From NCBI GenBank assembly GCA_947311845.1, contig CAMZMU010000063.1:59896769-59960768 (forward strand): DNA of 64,000 nucleotides, given 5' to 3'. The translations under genes were made by a program, and so were the position numbers. The notes below the pieces were generated by a model that was given only the letters and a program-made list of their open reading frames with translations, searched no databases and was not told where the DNA came from. How positions within the stretch are numbered: the stretch's first letter is position 1; each line of letters starts with the position of its first letter. Below, piece after piece: positions 32,214 through 44,550 of this stretch. Source of the stretch: Poa pratensis (lineage: Eukaryota; Streptophyta; Magnoliopsida; Poales; Poaceae).

Positions 32214-33550
32214 CCGGTCCGGTCGGTGTGCTTGTGGACCTCAACCAGAAGCTGAGGTGGAAAGTTTGAGGAGGAGCTCGAACAAGTTTGAATGACAAGT
32301 CACAGCCAGATAGGCCGATGCTTAGCACTTGAGAGAAGAGTATGACATGTGGGTCCGATGCCAGTTCAACGGTTCAAGCTGTCAGGCAGCTGCCGGTGCA
32401 ACCACTCCGGTTGCGTTCGTTGTTTCTTTAAAAAAGGAAGCGCGTACATGGAAGCTTCGGCTAGATCTGGTCCATGTGTGTTCCGGACCTTCCGGTATTG
32501 GTTGAGATCTTTTCCCCGATGAAATGTTCTTTTTTTTTTTGGCTAGAAAGTCCAATCATGTGTGAGGAGCCGCTCCTCCTCGAGATAGCAATTTGAGATT
32601 TTATTTTCTGCTAAGAAAATCAGGTCCAATGTTTGATTTAGACCAGGATTCAATAATACAGTATGTCAGTGACCGCGATTCAGAGTTTAGGGTTCGATTT
32701 ACCTAACCACCAGTCCACCACAAGTCTAAGGTTTTATAATTGACATTTTCTTGTCATTATCCATCAAACGACATCAGGGACATGGCACCGCACTGGCAGC
32801 TGTGAGAAAGCATCCGAACAACGTGGGTAGTAGGGCGGTTTACGGCACGGGTGAACTCCTCGGCACGGCGGCCTGCGCGAACGGCGGGCCATTGATGCGC
32901 ACCCGGAAATCAGCCCGGGGCAGACGACATGCTGAGACCAGCCGCTAAATACTCCCTCCGATCCATATTAATGGTCTCAACATTGTCTAGATACGGATGC
33001 ATCTAGTCTACACACTTAACTAGATACATCCGTATCTAGATAAAGTTGAGTCCATTAATATGGATCGGAGGGAGTACAAGTGCTCCCCCGTCACTAATTT
33101 CAACCAAAGATAAGAAAGCGATGAGCTGAGTTGCTCCCCGTGCGTGCTCAGCGCCCACGAGCAGCCGGCGTTGTGGCGTGCGAGCGTCTCCGGCTGTCGC
33201 ACGCAGCGGCGAGATTCCAGAGCTTCCACTTGTCAGCATGGACCAGGATTACCTCACGGAAAACGTTCAGAAACTTTACCATATCGTTTGAAACAAAAGG
33301 AAGCAGAGAAAAACACTAACAAGAACTGTAAAGTAAGTTTATACTCCACATATGTATGAATTGTGAAAAAGAAGCTCCAGTGGAAAGTACACATCAGAGT
33401 ACATATGATCCAACGAGTTGGTACAAGTGCCGCAAATGCCTTCGGGTTTAACAGTTCCGTGAGACAGTAGCCGGGAAAAAAACACATCATCTGATCTGAA
33501 ACAGCTATCTCTTCTGACAAAAATAACCTACAGGGCACAGGCAGAGGTTT
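32214..33550. other. Spacer between the small-protein gene and the desaturase gene
   Basis: No gene is recognised. It contains one MITE (32952-33074) and the presumed desaturase 3'UTR near its right end. Confidence 0.5.
32952..33074. mobile_element. Stowaway-like MITE (123 bp)
   Basis: The ends CTCCCTCCGATCCATATTAA and the matching TTAATATGGATCGGAGGGAG are a perfect 20-base inverted repeat. The inner arms with CTAGATACGGATG also pair. TA flanks it at 32950-32951 and 33075-33076. Confidence 0.9.
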
Positions 33551-35901
33551 CTACGTGTCTTTCTTAGGCGCCTTTCGCTTCATCCTGCTGAAAGGACCAA
33601 CCGTCTGGTCCATCACATACATGTATATCACCTGGCTCCACGACCTGTACGATTTCAAACTGTCGTAGTACTCCGGAGCGATCTCCTTCACCTTGTGCAG
33701 CTTGGTGCCCGGATCCTGGGGAAATCATGGTGCTCGTTGTGGTACCCGACGTGCCACGTCATGATGTTCAGAGGCCCGTAGTACGAGTAGGTCTCCTGCT
33801 CCGGGTTGAACACGTAGTGCTCCGAGATGAAGTGGCCGGCCATGGGGTGCATGCCGCCGCCCAGGAACGTCGAGAGGATGAGGTAGGCGAGCGCTTTCCA
33901 GCCGTAGAGGTACACCATGGCGGCGTCGAGCGCGATCTGGATCGCAAGGTTGGTGAACTCCCACAGGCCTGGAGGCTTCGGCTTCAGGAACAGCGGCCTG
34001 AGCGCGTAGAAGAAGAGCTGGAGCACCACCCACACTGATTTGCTGATGGTGTTCTTGACTGCGTGCGCTTCAGCTTGGCTGGGGATGTCCATGTCGATTC
34101 CATCGACGCCTTGGAAGCGGTGGTGCTCCAGGTGGTACTTTTGGAACGTTACGGACATCGGGACGCCGATGGGGAGGTTTGCGAAGATTCCTAGCCAGCG
34201 GTTTAGAGATGGGGTTGTGAAGGCGAGGTTGTGGCTGAGTTCGTGGATTGCAAGGAAGAGATTGTGATTCAGAAAGGAACCGAAGAAGTAAGCAACTATC
34301 ACCATCCTCAGCCAGCTAGCATCGCGCAGGAGTGTAGCGGTCCATAGCTGAAGTGAAACAACTGCAGCAATCTGCAAACCAAAATTGAGATGGATGTAAC
34401 AAAAAATTAGAAAGTATGCAGTTTTGAGGGTGTTATTTTCACACATTAAGATGATGGACAAGTTTTCATATTCACATCCTACATTTTACTGCACCAGAAC
34501 CAAATAACTAGCTCTACAATTACGACCAACAAAACCAACACAAATACAGTCGGAAGGACAGGATGATAGGACTACTATGATTTCCTACATGGGTCATGAG
34601 ATCTAAATTTACTAATTTAGCATGAGGGTATATGGCTGTTTCAGGTTGCCAGAACGTCATACCAAGGTGCACTGCAATCGAGAAGTTCAAAAGACCAATG
34701 CAGTAGTAGTAATTAGTAAGTGTGGGTCACAGGAACATACAGGCACCAAATTTGCATATGAACCCGAAGTCTCATATTGGCAACGACAGAGAAAACCATC
34801 TAGTTGGTTCTGATAGATACAAAGGCAAGGTGCAGAGGTGCAGTCTTGCAGAACAAACCAACCATTTAAGGCATGGAAAGCATGGCCATAATTGATTCAG
34901 TACCAACAAGACAGATTGTGCAGAACTCAGGCCAACGGACTGCTAGGTTATGGTATAGCAAACCCAGACTATTGTAACATCAAAGATTAAGAGACTATTT
35001 GTGAAAGCAAATTTTCCCAACTGTTAGTAATCTTCTTACTACTGATTATCTCTTTTCTACCATAATGCACAGGTTTGTAGACATCTTAATTCGATTGGCA
35101 GAACAGAAAGTTGCTTCCACAACAAACTTATTTTTTTCGTGCACAACATGAGTAAAGCATGACATTCAGCCTACACAAACTCCTAAACTTGGAATTATCA
35201 AGAGCGACATCACTACAGAACTGGGTGTGGCCCCCATGATCAAGATGTGGACATGTAACAAACAAGCTTTTTCTCAAGTTAAGGAACATCTGCATTAAAT
35301 TGCGTCCAAACAAAATTCTACTCCATATACGAAAGCAGTAAACAGAAGAAAGGACGTTGAAATTGCACCAGGTAACACTCAACTTCAGTGAATACTACTA
35401 CACCAGACAAAGGAATACAGCAGCATAGATGATTCAGCCTGTGAAACTACACTGCATGAATTTGCTTGTTCCTATACAAAGAGTGTAACCAATTGAGATG
35501 CATCGACTGGGCATGGAAAATAACCGGTTTCTTCTACAAAAAAAAACTAAGGTGAGCAGTAAGTTAAAATTTTATTTTATTGTGGCAAAGATCAAACAGG
35601 TGACTGCAACCAAAGCTCGACGTTATGGATCTAATTGCTTGGGGACAGTAGACTGAAACCAATCAAGAACTCAATCTACGGAAGATCTCAACTTCAAGTT
35701 TCGAGGGATCCAAAAGACATTGAGAAGTAGATCACGGCACCTTGAGGAAGGCGAGAGGATCCGGGCCGAAGAGCTCCTTGATCTGGGGTACTTGGCCAGG
35801 ATCTCCCGGCGGCGCGACGCGTGCGGCTCGTCCGTGTACGACCAGAAGAAGTCGGTGGCCATCACCCCTTCCTCCTCGTCGGCATCGCCTCTCGCCCCCA
35901 T
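33551..35901 (-). CDS. DES1: Sphingolipid delta(4)-desaturase, two exons, two single-base frame breaks
   Basis: Exon 1 (35901-35741) starts [20 protein letters not shown]; exon 2 (34371-33551) ends in a stop at 33551-33553. The membrane desaturase histidine boxes HELSH, HLEHH and HNEHH are present at about residues 97, 134 and 265. The typical DES order [18 protein letters not shown] and [14 protein letters not shown] places it with the enzymes that insert the 4-trans double bond into the sphingoid base at the ER. Exon 1 loses the frame at the G run 35785-35788 (expected [13 protein letters not shown]). Exon 2 loses it at 33708-33712, after HHDFPRI, where [16 protein letters not shown] is expected. 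One missing base at each place restores about 327 residues, the normal length. All histidines precede the second break. The intron is 34372-35740. Confidence 0.9.
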
Positions 35902-38686
35902 TGCTTCCTCCTCTGAAGATTATGGCAATGGCGGCTGTTCCGTTGCGGAAGAGACGGGGACGGCGGGACGGTGGCTGGGGGGCTACGTGGTGGCTGGCCG
36001 GGTTGATTGATGAACTGAACTCCAGACAATGAGTCGGTCGCCGTCGGCCCGCTTGCTGTTTCAGGGAGAGTCCAGGCTATAGGGGCGGGCACGGCAGATG
36101 GACGTGCCCTGGGAAACAACGTGAAGGAGATGGTACACTGCGGTTTTTCAGTTGGGACCCACCTGTCACTGGCAATGTCGGGGTCATTTGGACTTGACGG
36201 CAATTGGTCCCGCTCGGTACTTCGATAACTCCAAAGTTATCCCGGTACTAATTTAAGTGACATTATTATAGTCGACAAATGTTTCAATTTGCTTATATTC
36301 GATCTCGTTATTCGTGGCGAGTGTCTATAGCGGTTTTTAAAGTCTTGATTGGTGAGAACGTTTGCAGGTGACTCGGTATTTTGCTGATTGTTCAGTGCAT
36401 GTTTTAATGTCAGACAGTAGTCGAAAAATCGAAAAAAGAAGACGATCAGTGTGAGTTTCACTTCATTTTATTTTATACCGGTCTTGTTGCGTCATATCTC
36501 CTTTGTATTAGCTATTTTTCTCGATAAATACTACTCCGGAGTAGATATAAATGACTTCGGTTGTCTTTTCTCACAACAAAAACAACAATTATCGGGGCAT
36601 TTTTTTTACTGAAACACAACTCTAATATTATTTTTTTGCAGAAAACACGATAGTTTGAGGTTTGAGGAAATGATTTACACAAAAACATGTAACTATCTCA
36701 TTTGACAACTAATTAACTCGTTGAGTTGTAAGAAAAAACTAACTAGCCCGTTGCTCTCAGGAGATACGTGGTAAGCTGGTAGCCTATTGCCAATATTGTA
36801 AGACTGTCAATTACTCATATTCTTTTTTTGCGAAACAACAATTATTCATATTCAAGTAGTACTATTTCTTACAAAAAAAAAATATTGATCCGATTGTCAT
36901 GTGTGAGTAGTCCAGGGTGCTGAGGCCTAGCCTCACACCTCATGTGCACTTTTAATCATGCAATATTAGTTTAAATAGTTATATATGTTGTATATCCCCG
37001 TCAAAAAAATGTTGCATATGTATATTTTTCTTGTCTATGCCTCGCTGTTAGTACTTGTTAGGTACCCAGTACTCGAAGAGTGATCAAGATAGAGCCTTTA
37101 GCAGAGGAGATTGAAATGCTATGCAAGAAACACAGTGAGAGGAAGGGGGTACAATAGTTGGAAACAATTCTCTGGCAAACAATAACGGCGTCACAAAATC
37201 TAATATTTTGTATGTTTATCTTAATAATTGATGTATCCCCGTGAGACGGAATAGGGCCGAGATTGGACAACTGAATCCATTGTGCTAAAGGTAGAATATG
37301 GTGTCACATGACGCATTGCTCTCATATATCCATGTTAGCATATGAATCTTTTATCACTAATAATAGTGGTTAATATTATCTTTGTTTTGACATGCGTGTG
37401 TGAACATCTTGAGGTGAAACATGTGCTCCTGCAAATATTAATCTGTTGAAACAACCCCACTAAAAAGAACAAGATTCGTCTGATAAATAAAAACTCTTTA
37501 GATTAATATACTTTTTAGACATCTCCTCGCCAATTGAGTACTTTCTGGTTCGATAAAAGCTAAGTCCTTACGAAAAACTCTATACTAAATATGTAATTTG
37601 CATCGAAGGTATCAACAACCGTGAAGGCCCCACCTCCTGTGGCGGTGAATCCTACTCCTGCTCTCGCTTGAGCGTCAACAATCACCTTCCAATGCACACA
37701 GCACACGCCTCCTGAAAACACTGATTTGCCCAATCTATTGCGCTATAGATCGACTTGCTCCCTTCTCATCGTGATAAACTTACCCTGCTTTGTTACTAAA
37801 AATGCTTCCAGTAATGGAAATCACGATTCTCACCATCTAAAAATCAATGAGAACAAATGTAATGCACCACATGACCGTGTAATGACCAAAACACACCACA
37901 AGTATTTGAAATAAAAAGGGGCATGGCATGTTGTCTAACCAACTACCAGAAACTCTAAACCTAACCGTAATGCTAGGGACAAAGCACATGCATATGACTA
38001 ACCCATGTGCTTATTAAACATCAGATACATCATATAACCCACATTGCATCAATTTCAACAATGGATTTGGAAGATATTCTGAAATCTATGATTTGGCTAA
38101 AAGTGAACAAATGCCATGAATTAAAAAAACAACATCAACCAACCAAATCGTGAGAGATGACCTCAAAGCCAAAGGATGCAAAGGGGTTTGCCGATGTGAG
38201 CAAACACGGATGCATGCAAATCTTGCTAGTCCACCGAATAAACGAGACACATTTTGTCATTAACCAGCAGAACAAGGCTGACAAAAAACAACCAACACAC
38301 GAACAGAAACAGAGAAAAACAGCAGCACTACCCATCACACACGCGAGATAGGAGTGAGCGCGAGACCGAGAGGGGTCCAAAACCCTCTCGAGTCTCGACG
38401 CATCGGATTCTCAGCAGCATACATAACGCTCTCTCTCCTTTTGGAGAGGACGGCTGCTTCATCCACATCACTCAGCTCCTGATCCAAAATCACCAATAAC
38501 TCAAGAGTCTCACACACACCACTAGCTTACAACACGCTGCAAAACAAATCTACTCCAATTCGTGTCTGCCATGTGAGCCTGCCTTTGCGGCCCCACTTAG
38601 CAGCAGTCACTTCCAACCCGGGCCGTTAAAATGTGGCCCGGGCCCAGGCCCAGGCCCATCGGCCGGTGGGCGCCGTCGTCGGATCA
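35902..38686. other. Intergenic region between desaturase and beta-expansin genes
   Basis: No gene is recognised in 2.8 kb. The first 300 bp are GC-rich and are the likely desaturase promoter and 5'UTR. The rest is AT-rich with short T or A runs, such as 36596-36640 and 36870-36882. A short palindrome, ACTACTCCGGAGTAG, lies near 36530-36544. The last 100 bp are the expansin 3'UTR region. Confidence 0.5.
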
Positions 38687-41600
38687 TCAGAGGGCCGCCT
38701 CGAAGTTGAGGCGGGAGGTGTAGGTGCCCCTGGTCGCCCAGTTCTTGGGGATGACGTCCCGGGCCGTCAGCGTCTTGGGCGCCGACAGTGTCGTGAGCCT
38801 CACGGAGAAGGGGCCCGCCGTGGGCCCACCGTAGAGGCACCACGTGGCGCCCCACACGTGCTTCATGTCCAGCCACTGCGCCGAGTTCGCCTGCAAGCCA
38901 TTGTGAAGAGAAACACATATGAGCACTGCGGTTACTGAACACTGGTAATGAGCACACAGCAGAATAAGCACTAGCAGAGCCTGCAAGGAGCTTTACAGCC
39001 AAGCTCAATGGCAAAGCAGCATTAGTGGCATTGGACTACCGAAGACCAGAATCTTTGGATGCCATGAGTCCACGGTCAAGGGCGTGCTAATGGTGTGCAG
39101 GATGGGTGTCAGACTAAAAACAATCTCTGAATTCTGAAAGAACCAAGTGCAAAAGCTTGCAGGGTGTCACTTGCACGCACGGTCTCTTTTAATTGGTGTT
39201 TACTAGTTAGTCATACTCTTAGGAAGACCGAGCTAAAGCGGCAGCATCATTAGGCAAGCACGGGGAAGTGGAATTTCCGAGGGAAAGCAATGGAGTCCTT
39301 GATGAAAGACCACACCGGCGAGGGATCATGTGTGTTTGGCTTTCGGTGCTGTCAACTCAGTGACGCTGCGCAATGTGCACTTACCTACATTGGACTGACA
39401 TTCCGGATGCGAATCCTATGGTGAAAAGAGAATCATATCTATCTTTACCAAGGGTTTGACTCTGGGTGGTGGTGGGCGGTGCAAGATAGCATGCTTTCTT
39501 GGGCATTTCCCGCTTCGTTCCTCTATCTGTTGGTTGTTCCTTTGCATGTGTAGGCTTAAATTGGGGCAAAAGATTAATCTTTGCAAAGAGTAGGACGGTA
39601 GTAGTATTTCCTTTTTGGTTTCACGCTTTCACTTGCTCTATTACTTTGGTTGTGAAATTTTTATTCTAGAACCTCAGGTTGTTGTGCTGCAGAGGACATT
39701 ACACTGCCAAATGCTAGACATCCGAGGCATGAGGGCAAAAGCAAGCAACAGTGCCATGTGTCTCCAAACACATCAAAGAGGGACCTGGGACATAGATCTC
39801 ACATGCACGCATTTTCGCAAAGGAAAGAATCTGCGGTCCTATTCCACATTTTGCACCCCACCAATAAAGCAGCCAGTGAAATAAGTCAAAAAAGATAGCT
39901 TGATTTCCCCCATTCTCTCTGTTAACGCTCTACTAGCTCATGACTGGTCGTAAGAAAATAGGGAGTGATCTGAACAAGAAGAAGATTGGTAGTTTGGTAC
40001 CTGCTTGAGCTGCATGGATCCAATGTCGCCCTCGCCATCCTCGAACTCGATGAGCAGCGAGAGCCAGAAGGGTGTCGAGCCCTCGTTCACATGGAACGCG
40101 ATGTTCTTCCCGCCGTACTTGCACGCAGTCCTGGTACACACATACGCACGGTTAGTTCACACGAGTAGATTGTAGACGACAGCTTTTCAACCATCAGACA
40201 GACCGGTGAACGGAGCTGGAAGGATTGACCAGGAATCTTGACAAGAGATTATATGCCACTGGTTATATGATGTCCGCACACCTGAGCATCTGACTGACTG
40301 AGTTACACATCTCGCAGAGGCATGATGAGTAACTCTGCAACAGATAGCTCCAAAGACAGCTGGGATCTGCGAGTCCATTTAAGTTTAACCCTGGATAATT
40401 TTAATTCCTACTGAACTGTGCTTGAAGATACGACGAGCAAAAGTACAGTGCTACTAGCAAATGTTAATTTCGACAACGGTCCACTGTGTAATTAACCTAT
40501 TATCATAGTACTAGCTTCACCAGTCAGGGAGTAAATGAGATCTTGTCCTTAAGCTACTTGTCCAGTGTGGCAGCCCAGTTGATACCAGTTTAGCCAGTAG
40601 TTAACTAACCGCCAGCGCCAAGTTGCAGAAGCTGACAACGCACTAAAAAAATAAGACCTGAAGAAGTGTACGCTCACCTCCTGTAGACCACCTTGAGCTG
40701 CCCCCGGTCGCGCAGGTGCGCGCCGGCGCCGGCGATGGCCATCCTGCTGTATGCGGCCCCGCTGAGGTCGAAGTGCGTGTTGCCGCCGCCGCAGAGGCCT
40801 CCGCCGGGGCACTCGTCGGTGACGATGACGGTGACGGCGCGGCGCGAGCAGATGCCGTGGTCGAGGCACTTGACCTTGTAGCAGGCGCCGCAGCCCTCGC
40901 CGTCCTTGAACAGCGGCGGGCTCACCGACCCCACCCGCGCCTTCATCGGCACCACGTCCACCAGCGACCCGTACCCACACGCCCCGCCTGGAAAAAAAAA
41001 TGCCCAAATCCCATGTTAAACAAGACTGACAGAACTGAGGTTAGTATTAATTTACTGCAGTGGTCTGACTTCACTTGTGAGTGTAAATGCTGCTCTTAGC
41101 GTACTGGATTAGACTTTACGGACGCAGGACCAAAATTACCAGGAGTGTCGGTGGAGCGTGTGAGAGTGATGGAGGCCCACAAAGCATTTATCACCGAGAT
41201 TTTAGCCCATATGGTACTATACCAGCAAGGCAACTAGCGAGGCGTTACTGCGAGCCTGACTGACACGGTCGTCTTCGCCGAAAGCCATGCGGCACGAATC
41301 GTAAAGCTTGAATCGTGTAGGTGGGGCGCAGCGGTGGACCCACCGAAATTCCCTGCCGGATCTCATGGGATCTGCAGACGTCGCGCCAGAAATGTCGCAA
41401 CGGAAAGAACTAATCTAACCGATCCTTCCTTTTTCCTTACCAATAAAAATAGCCCTACTTTTCAGAGAAGGTAGTCGGATGCCAATGTGAAAGAACAGAA
41501 GCCTGCCTGATACATGAGTAGTTGTTGTTTTACGAGTATTTTCAAGGTAATAATCAGGATTGTGGAGTCAAAACAGCCCGGGTACTGATGCTGCAAGTAC

Positions 41601-41987
41601 GTACGGTACTGACTAAGAGGTGATTACTGTGTAATTTATTTCTTTTCATTTTTGCGAGGATGGTATTCATGTGCATTTCTATCTGCTCACACAGACACAG
41701 TGATTAAATCTAAAGACGCCGAACCACCGGGGTAACTACTACGCATAGCTCGCTAGCTATCTAGCACACAAAAAACAATGGAGGCGAGCTGAGAGCTTCT
41801 TACCGGTGCTGCCGTCGCCTTCGGCGTCGCCATACCACGTCGCGGTGGCGGGCCGCCACTCCATGTCGACCGCTGCCTTGCCCTTCGCCGCCGCCGACTT
41901 TCCGCCGGAAACAGCGGGGGCCGCGACCAGCAGAATGCAGAGCAAGGAGAAGCGGGCGGCGGCGGAGCACGAGGAAGCCATTGGCAT
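38687..41987 (-). CDS. EXPB: Beta-expansin, four exons, intact
   Basis: Exons 41987-41804, 40987-40678, 40130-40001 and 38890-38687 join in frame (184+310+130+204 nt) to 275 residues. An N-terminal signal peptide (ARFSLLCILLVAAPAVSG) is followed by the double-psi beta-barrel domain. That domain has the start WRPATATWYGD, the Cys-rich YGSLVDVVP...CGACYKVKC, TDECPGG and the HFDL motif. The C-terminal CBM63-like domain contains ACKYGGKNIAFHVNEGS, WLDMKHVWGATWCLYGG and VIPKNWATRGTYTS. Beta-expansins loosen grass cell walls at low pH by acting on matrix polysaccharides without hydrolysis. The start could also be the second ATG at 41981 (MASSCSAA). The intron positions are the ones usual in EXPB genes. 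Confidence 0.93.
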
Positions 41988-42635
41988 TGGTGGACTGGCG
42001 AGCTCCTTCCCCTTCTCCGGCCCTTCCTGTAGAGTGTAGAGTGTACTAGCTCTGCGGCAGCTTGGAGTGGAGTGCTGGTAGCCTTCTTTTGGGGGCTCTC
42101 TCTCCGTTTTATGCTTCGAGAAATCCCAGGCCCCAATGCTTTCACAGCTTCGTTGCCGCGCTGTACAAATGGCAGCACGGGCGGAGGGGCAGGGGAATAC
42201 CGGAGTGTGGAGTGGAGTGGTGGCCTCGTTTTTTTTTTTAATGGAGAACAGCAAGCGAGGGAAACAAAGAAGCGTGGTAACTGTTGATTATGGGTGGTGG
42301 GAGCCTTCATTGCCTCCTGTGATGGGTGGCCATGACTTTTTGCAACGAGGGAGAGGACGAACGAGGCCTTGTATTACTGCAGCGAGAGCTGTTCAAGTAC
42401 TGTTGATAGAACTATAGATTGCGTATTTGTGCAGGGTTAAGCAGAAAATAATCAAGCATGGCCACGATATTCACCCTCCCCGTTTGTCGCCCTCGTGGCC
42501 ACGGCACCGTGTGTGGGGCCCAGTTTTGGCGGGTGAGAGGAGAATCAGAGATCGCGGAAGCGCGCCGTTGCGCAGACAGTTGACATCCACCTCTCGCCGT
42601 ACGGTTGGTGAGATCGCTTGACCGTTGCCGTTTGG
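41988..42635. other. Beta-expansin promoter region
   Basis: GC-rich, C/T-rich leader close to the ATG and no further gene. AAGCATAAAACGGAG on the minus strand, about 125 bp upstream, is a weak TATA candidate. Confidence 0.4.
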
Positions 42636-42985
42636 GATTTTTTGACAAATATGGCCCCAGGTCAAAGTTATTGTCAAAGTGGCCCCTCTAATTTTTTTTA
42701 TCAAAAATAGCCCTGGTGGGATGACACGTCGACTTCGTGCCAGCTCAGCGGCGGAAAGCAACCTACCGCCAGCTCAGTCGGCGGAAGTGACGCATGTCGC
42801 TATAGGAGTCCGCAGAAGTTCAGCAGCAAGGGTCTTAACGCCAACTGAGGTGGCGGGAAGTGACGTTCCGCCAACGGAGGTGGCGGGAAGTCACGTGTCA
42901 CTTTACCTCCTGCCAGGGCTATTTTTGACAAAAAAATTCAGAGGGGCTACTTTTGACAATAAGGGGGCATATTTGCAAAAAAATC
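42636..42985. mobile_element. Mutator-like MITE (350 bp) with perfect 9-bp target duplication
   Basis: The left end GATTTTTTGACAAATATGGC and the complement of the right end GATTTTTTTGCAAATATGCC begin long imperfect inverted arms. The arms continue through TGTCAAAGTGGCCCCTCT and CAAAAATAGCCCTGG. GCCGTTTGG occurs at 42627-42635 and 42986-42994, the nine-base duplication expected for Mutator-like elements. The centre holds repeated GGTGGCGGGAAGT words. No coding capacity. Confidence 0.88.
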
Positions 42986-43513
42986 GCCGTTTGGCGCTGG
43001 CAGGATGCAGACAGATCACACGACTACAATACTACAGAATGAACACTATTTTATTTTACAAGAGTAGATCTCACAAACATTAGAGTGAAATCAGCACTCA
43101 GAAGGTAAGCTCACTTCGTTCAGTGTGACGGACTGATGGGTAGTTTGGGTATTTGGTTTTTCCAGCCATTTTTTGTGTGCGGGACGACTCGTGACTCACG
43201 AGGCGAGGAAGCGTGTTCGTCTGAACGTGAAACTGTACTTGTTCGGTGTCAGACAAGATTTACCTCGAGGGTACCACCGACAGTTTGTTCAGTCAAACAT
43301 CGCATTCCCATTCTGTATCTTCTTCTCGGTACAGCCGAGTACCCGACCTTCATTCACACCGTCCACGATCAGCCGAAGAGAAACACCCAGTAGGAGAAGA
43401 TAGAGAACGCCTCGAGCCACTGACCTGAAGTACCACACCCTGCCAGTGCCACGTAGCTCCTCCTTCTCTTCCGCTTTCACACTCCAGATCAAGGCATCGA
43501 GCACGGTGAAGTA

Positions 43514-43674
43514 CTCCCTCCGTTCCACAATATAAGATGTTTTAGCTATTTTCACATTCACATGCATACACATGCATGTAGACACTTTTTAGTGTATGTG
43601 TATATTCTTTTTAGTATGAATGTAGACATGCATGTGTAACACCTAAAACATCTTACATTATGGAACGGAGGGAG
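43514..43674. mobile_element. Stowaway-like MITE (161 bp)
   Basis: CTCCCTCCGTTCCACAATAT at the left pairs with CATTATGGAACGGAGGGAG at the right. The inner arms AAGATGTTTTAG and CTAAAACATCTT pair as well. TA flanks both ends (43512-43513 and 43675-43676). Confidence 0.9.
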
Positions 43675-43799
43675 TACATAGAACTGTCGTCGCTACACGC
43701 TACTGTATGAGTAGTGGGTGCTCCACGCCCGCGGATTGAAGCACTGGCCTCTATGCATGATTCGACAGCACAAATTAGGTTATGCTCGATAGCAATATA

Positions 43800-43959
43800 C
43801 TCCATCTATTTCTAAATGTAAGATGTTTTAGCTTTTGTCCACATTCACATGTATCTAGATGTATGTGGACATGTTTTAATGTGTATGTACACTCATTTGG
43901 TTTGCACCTAGCCAACATGTGAGCTAGCTAGAACATCTTACATTGTGGAACGGAGGGAG
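43800..43959. mobile_element. Stowaway-like MITE (160 bp), same family as its neighbour
   Basis: CTCCATCTATTTCTAAATGT with AAGATGTTTTAGCT at the left pairs with AGAACATCTTACATTGTGG and AACGGAGGGAG at the right. TA lies at 43798-43799 and 43960-43961. It shares the AAGATGTTTTAGCT inner arm with 43514-43674, 125 bp away. Confidence 0.88.
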
Positions 43960-44159
43960 TAGCATGCATCCCGCAGCAGTGCCCTTCCTTCCTTCGTAGA
44001 ACTGTCGAGAACCAAACAACCTCCATGTGAAACGAATGGTGGTGTACGTATACTTGTGTGTACACGGGAATGCCTCTCCGGCCTCTGGCCGCCTTTGTCT
44101 CCAGGCTCCGGCATCACAAGATTCACAACCGAGGTTCTGTTCATACAGGGATAAATCAT

Positions 44160-44540
44160 GACCCGGGGACATATGATCGTGATTCTGATAAAAAAACGAA
44201 AATCGTTTTTTCAAAGTTTCAAAATATTACGAAAAAAAATCACGCAAGTAGATATATGTAGAAACTTGCTGATTCAAATACGTGTGAAAAATCCACAAGA
44301 TAACAGATTGTCGTGTGTGAGGTAAAAAATCCAAGCTTGGTATGCAATCGAAATCATTTTGTGTTTTTTGTACATATTACAAACAACCATATTAAATTTA
44401 GAAATTTACACACACACACCCCTATATCCTACTCTCTACATGTGTGATTTGTTTCATGATTTTTTAAACCCATAAATTTACTTTTGCTATGTCTATAATG
44501 GCCAAAAATTGATTTGGATGACCCCTGTTTCCGAAAAATC
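44160..44540. other. AT-rich segment, possible MITE
   Basis: A/T-rich sequence with TTTTTTCAAAGTTTCAAAATAT near its left edge and CCCTGTTTCCGAAAAATC at its right. It resembles in style the inverted-repeat element at 56783-57171, but I could not define ends or a target duplication. Confidence 0.3.
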
Positions 44541-44550
44541 TCCTACGAAA

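Noticed and set aside
32083..32328. A 124-residue protein including an upstream extension of the small basic protein
   Set aside because: The extension crosses the TATA box and leader, so it would not be on the transcript.
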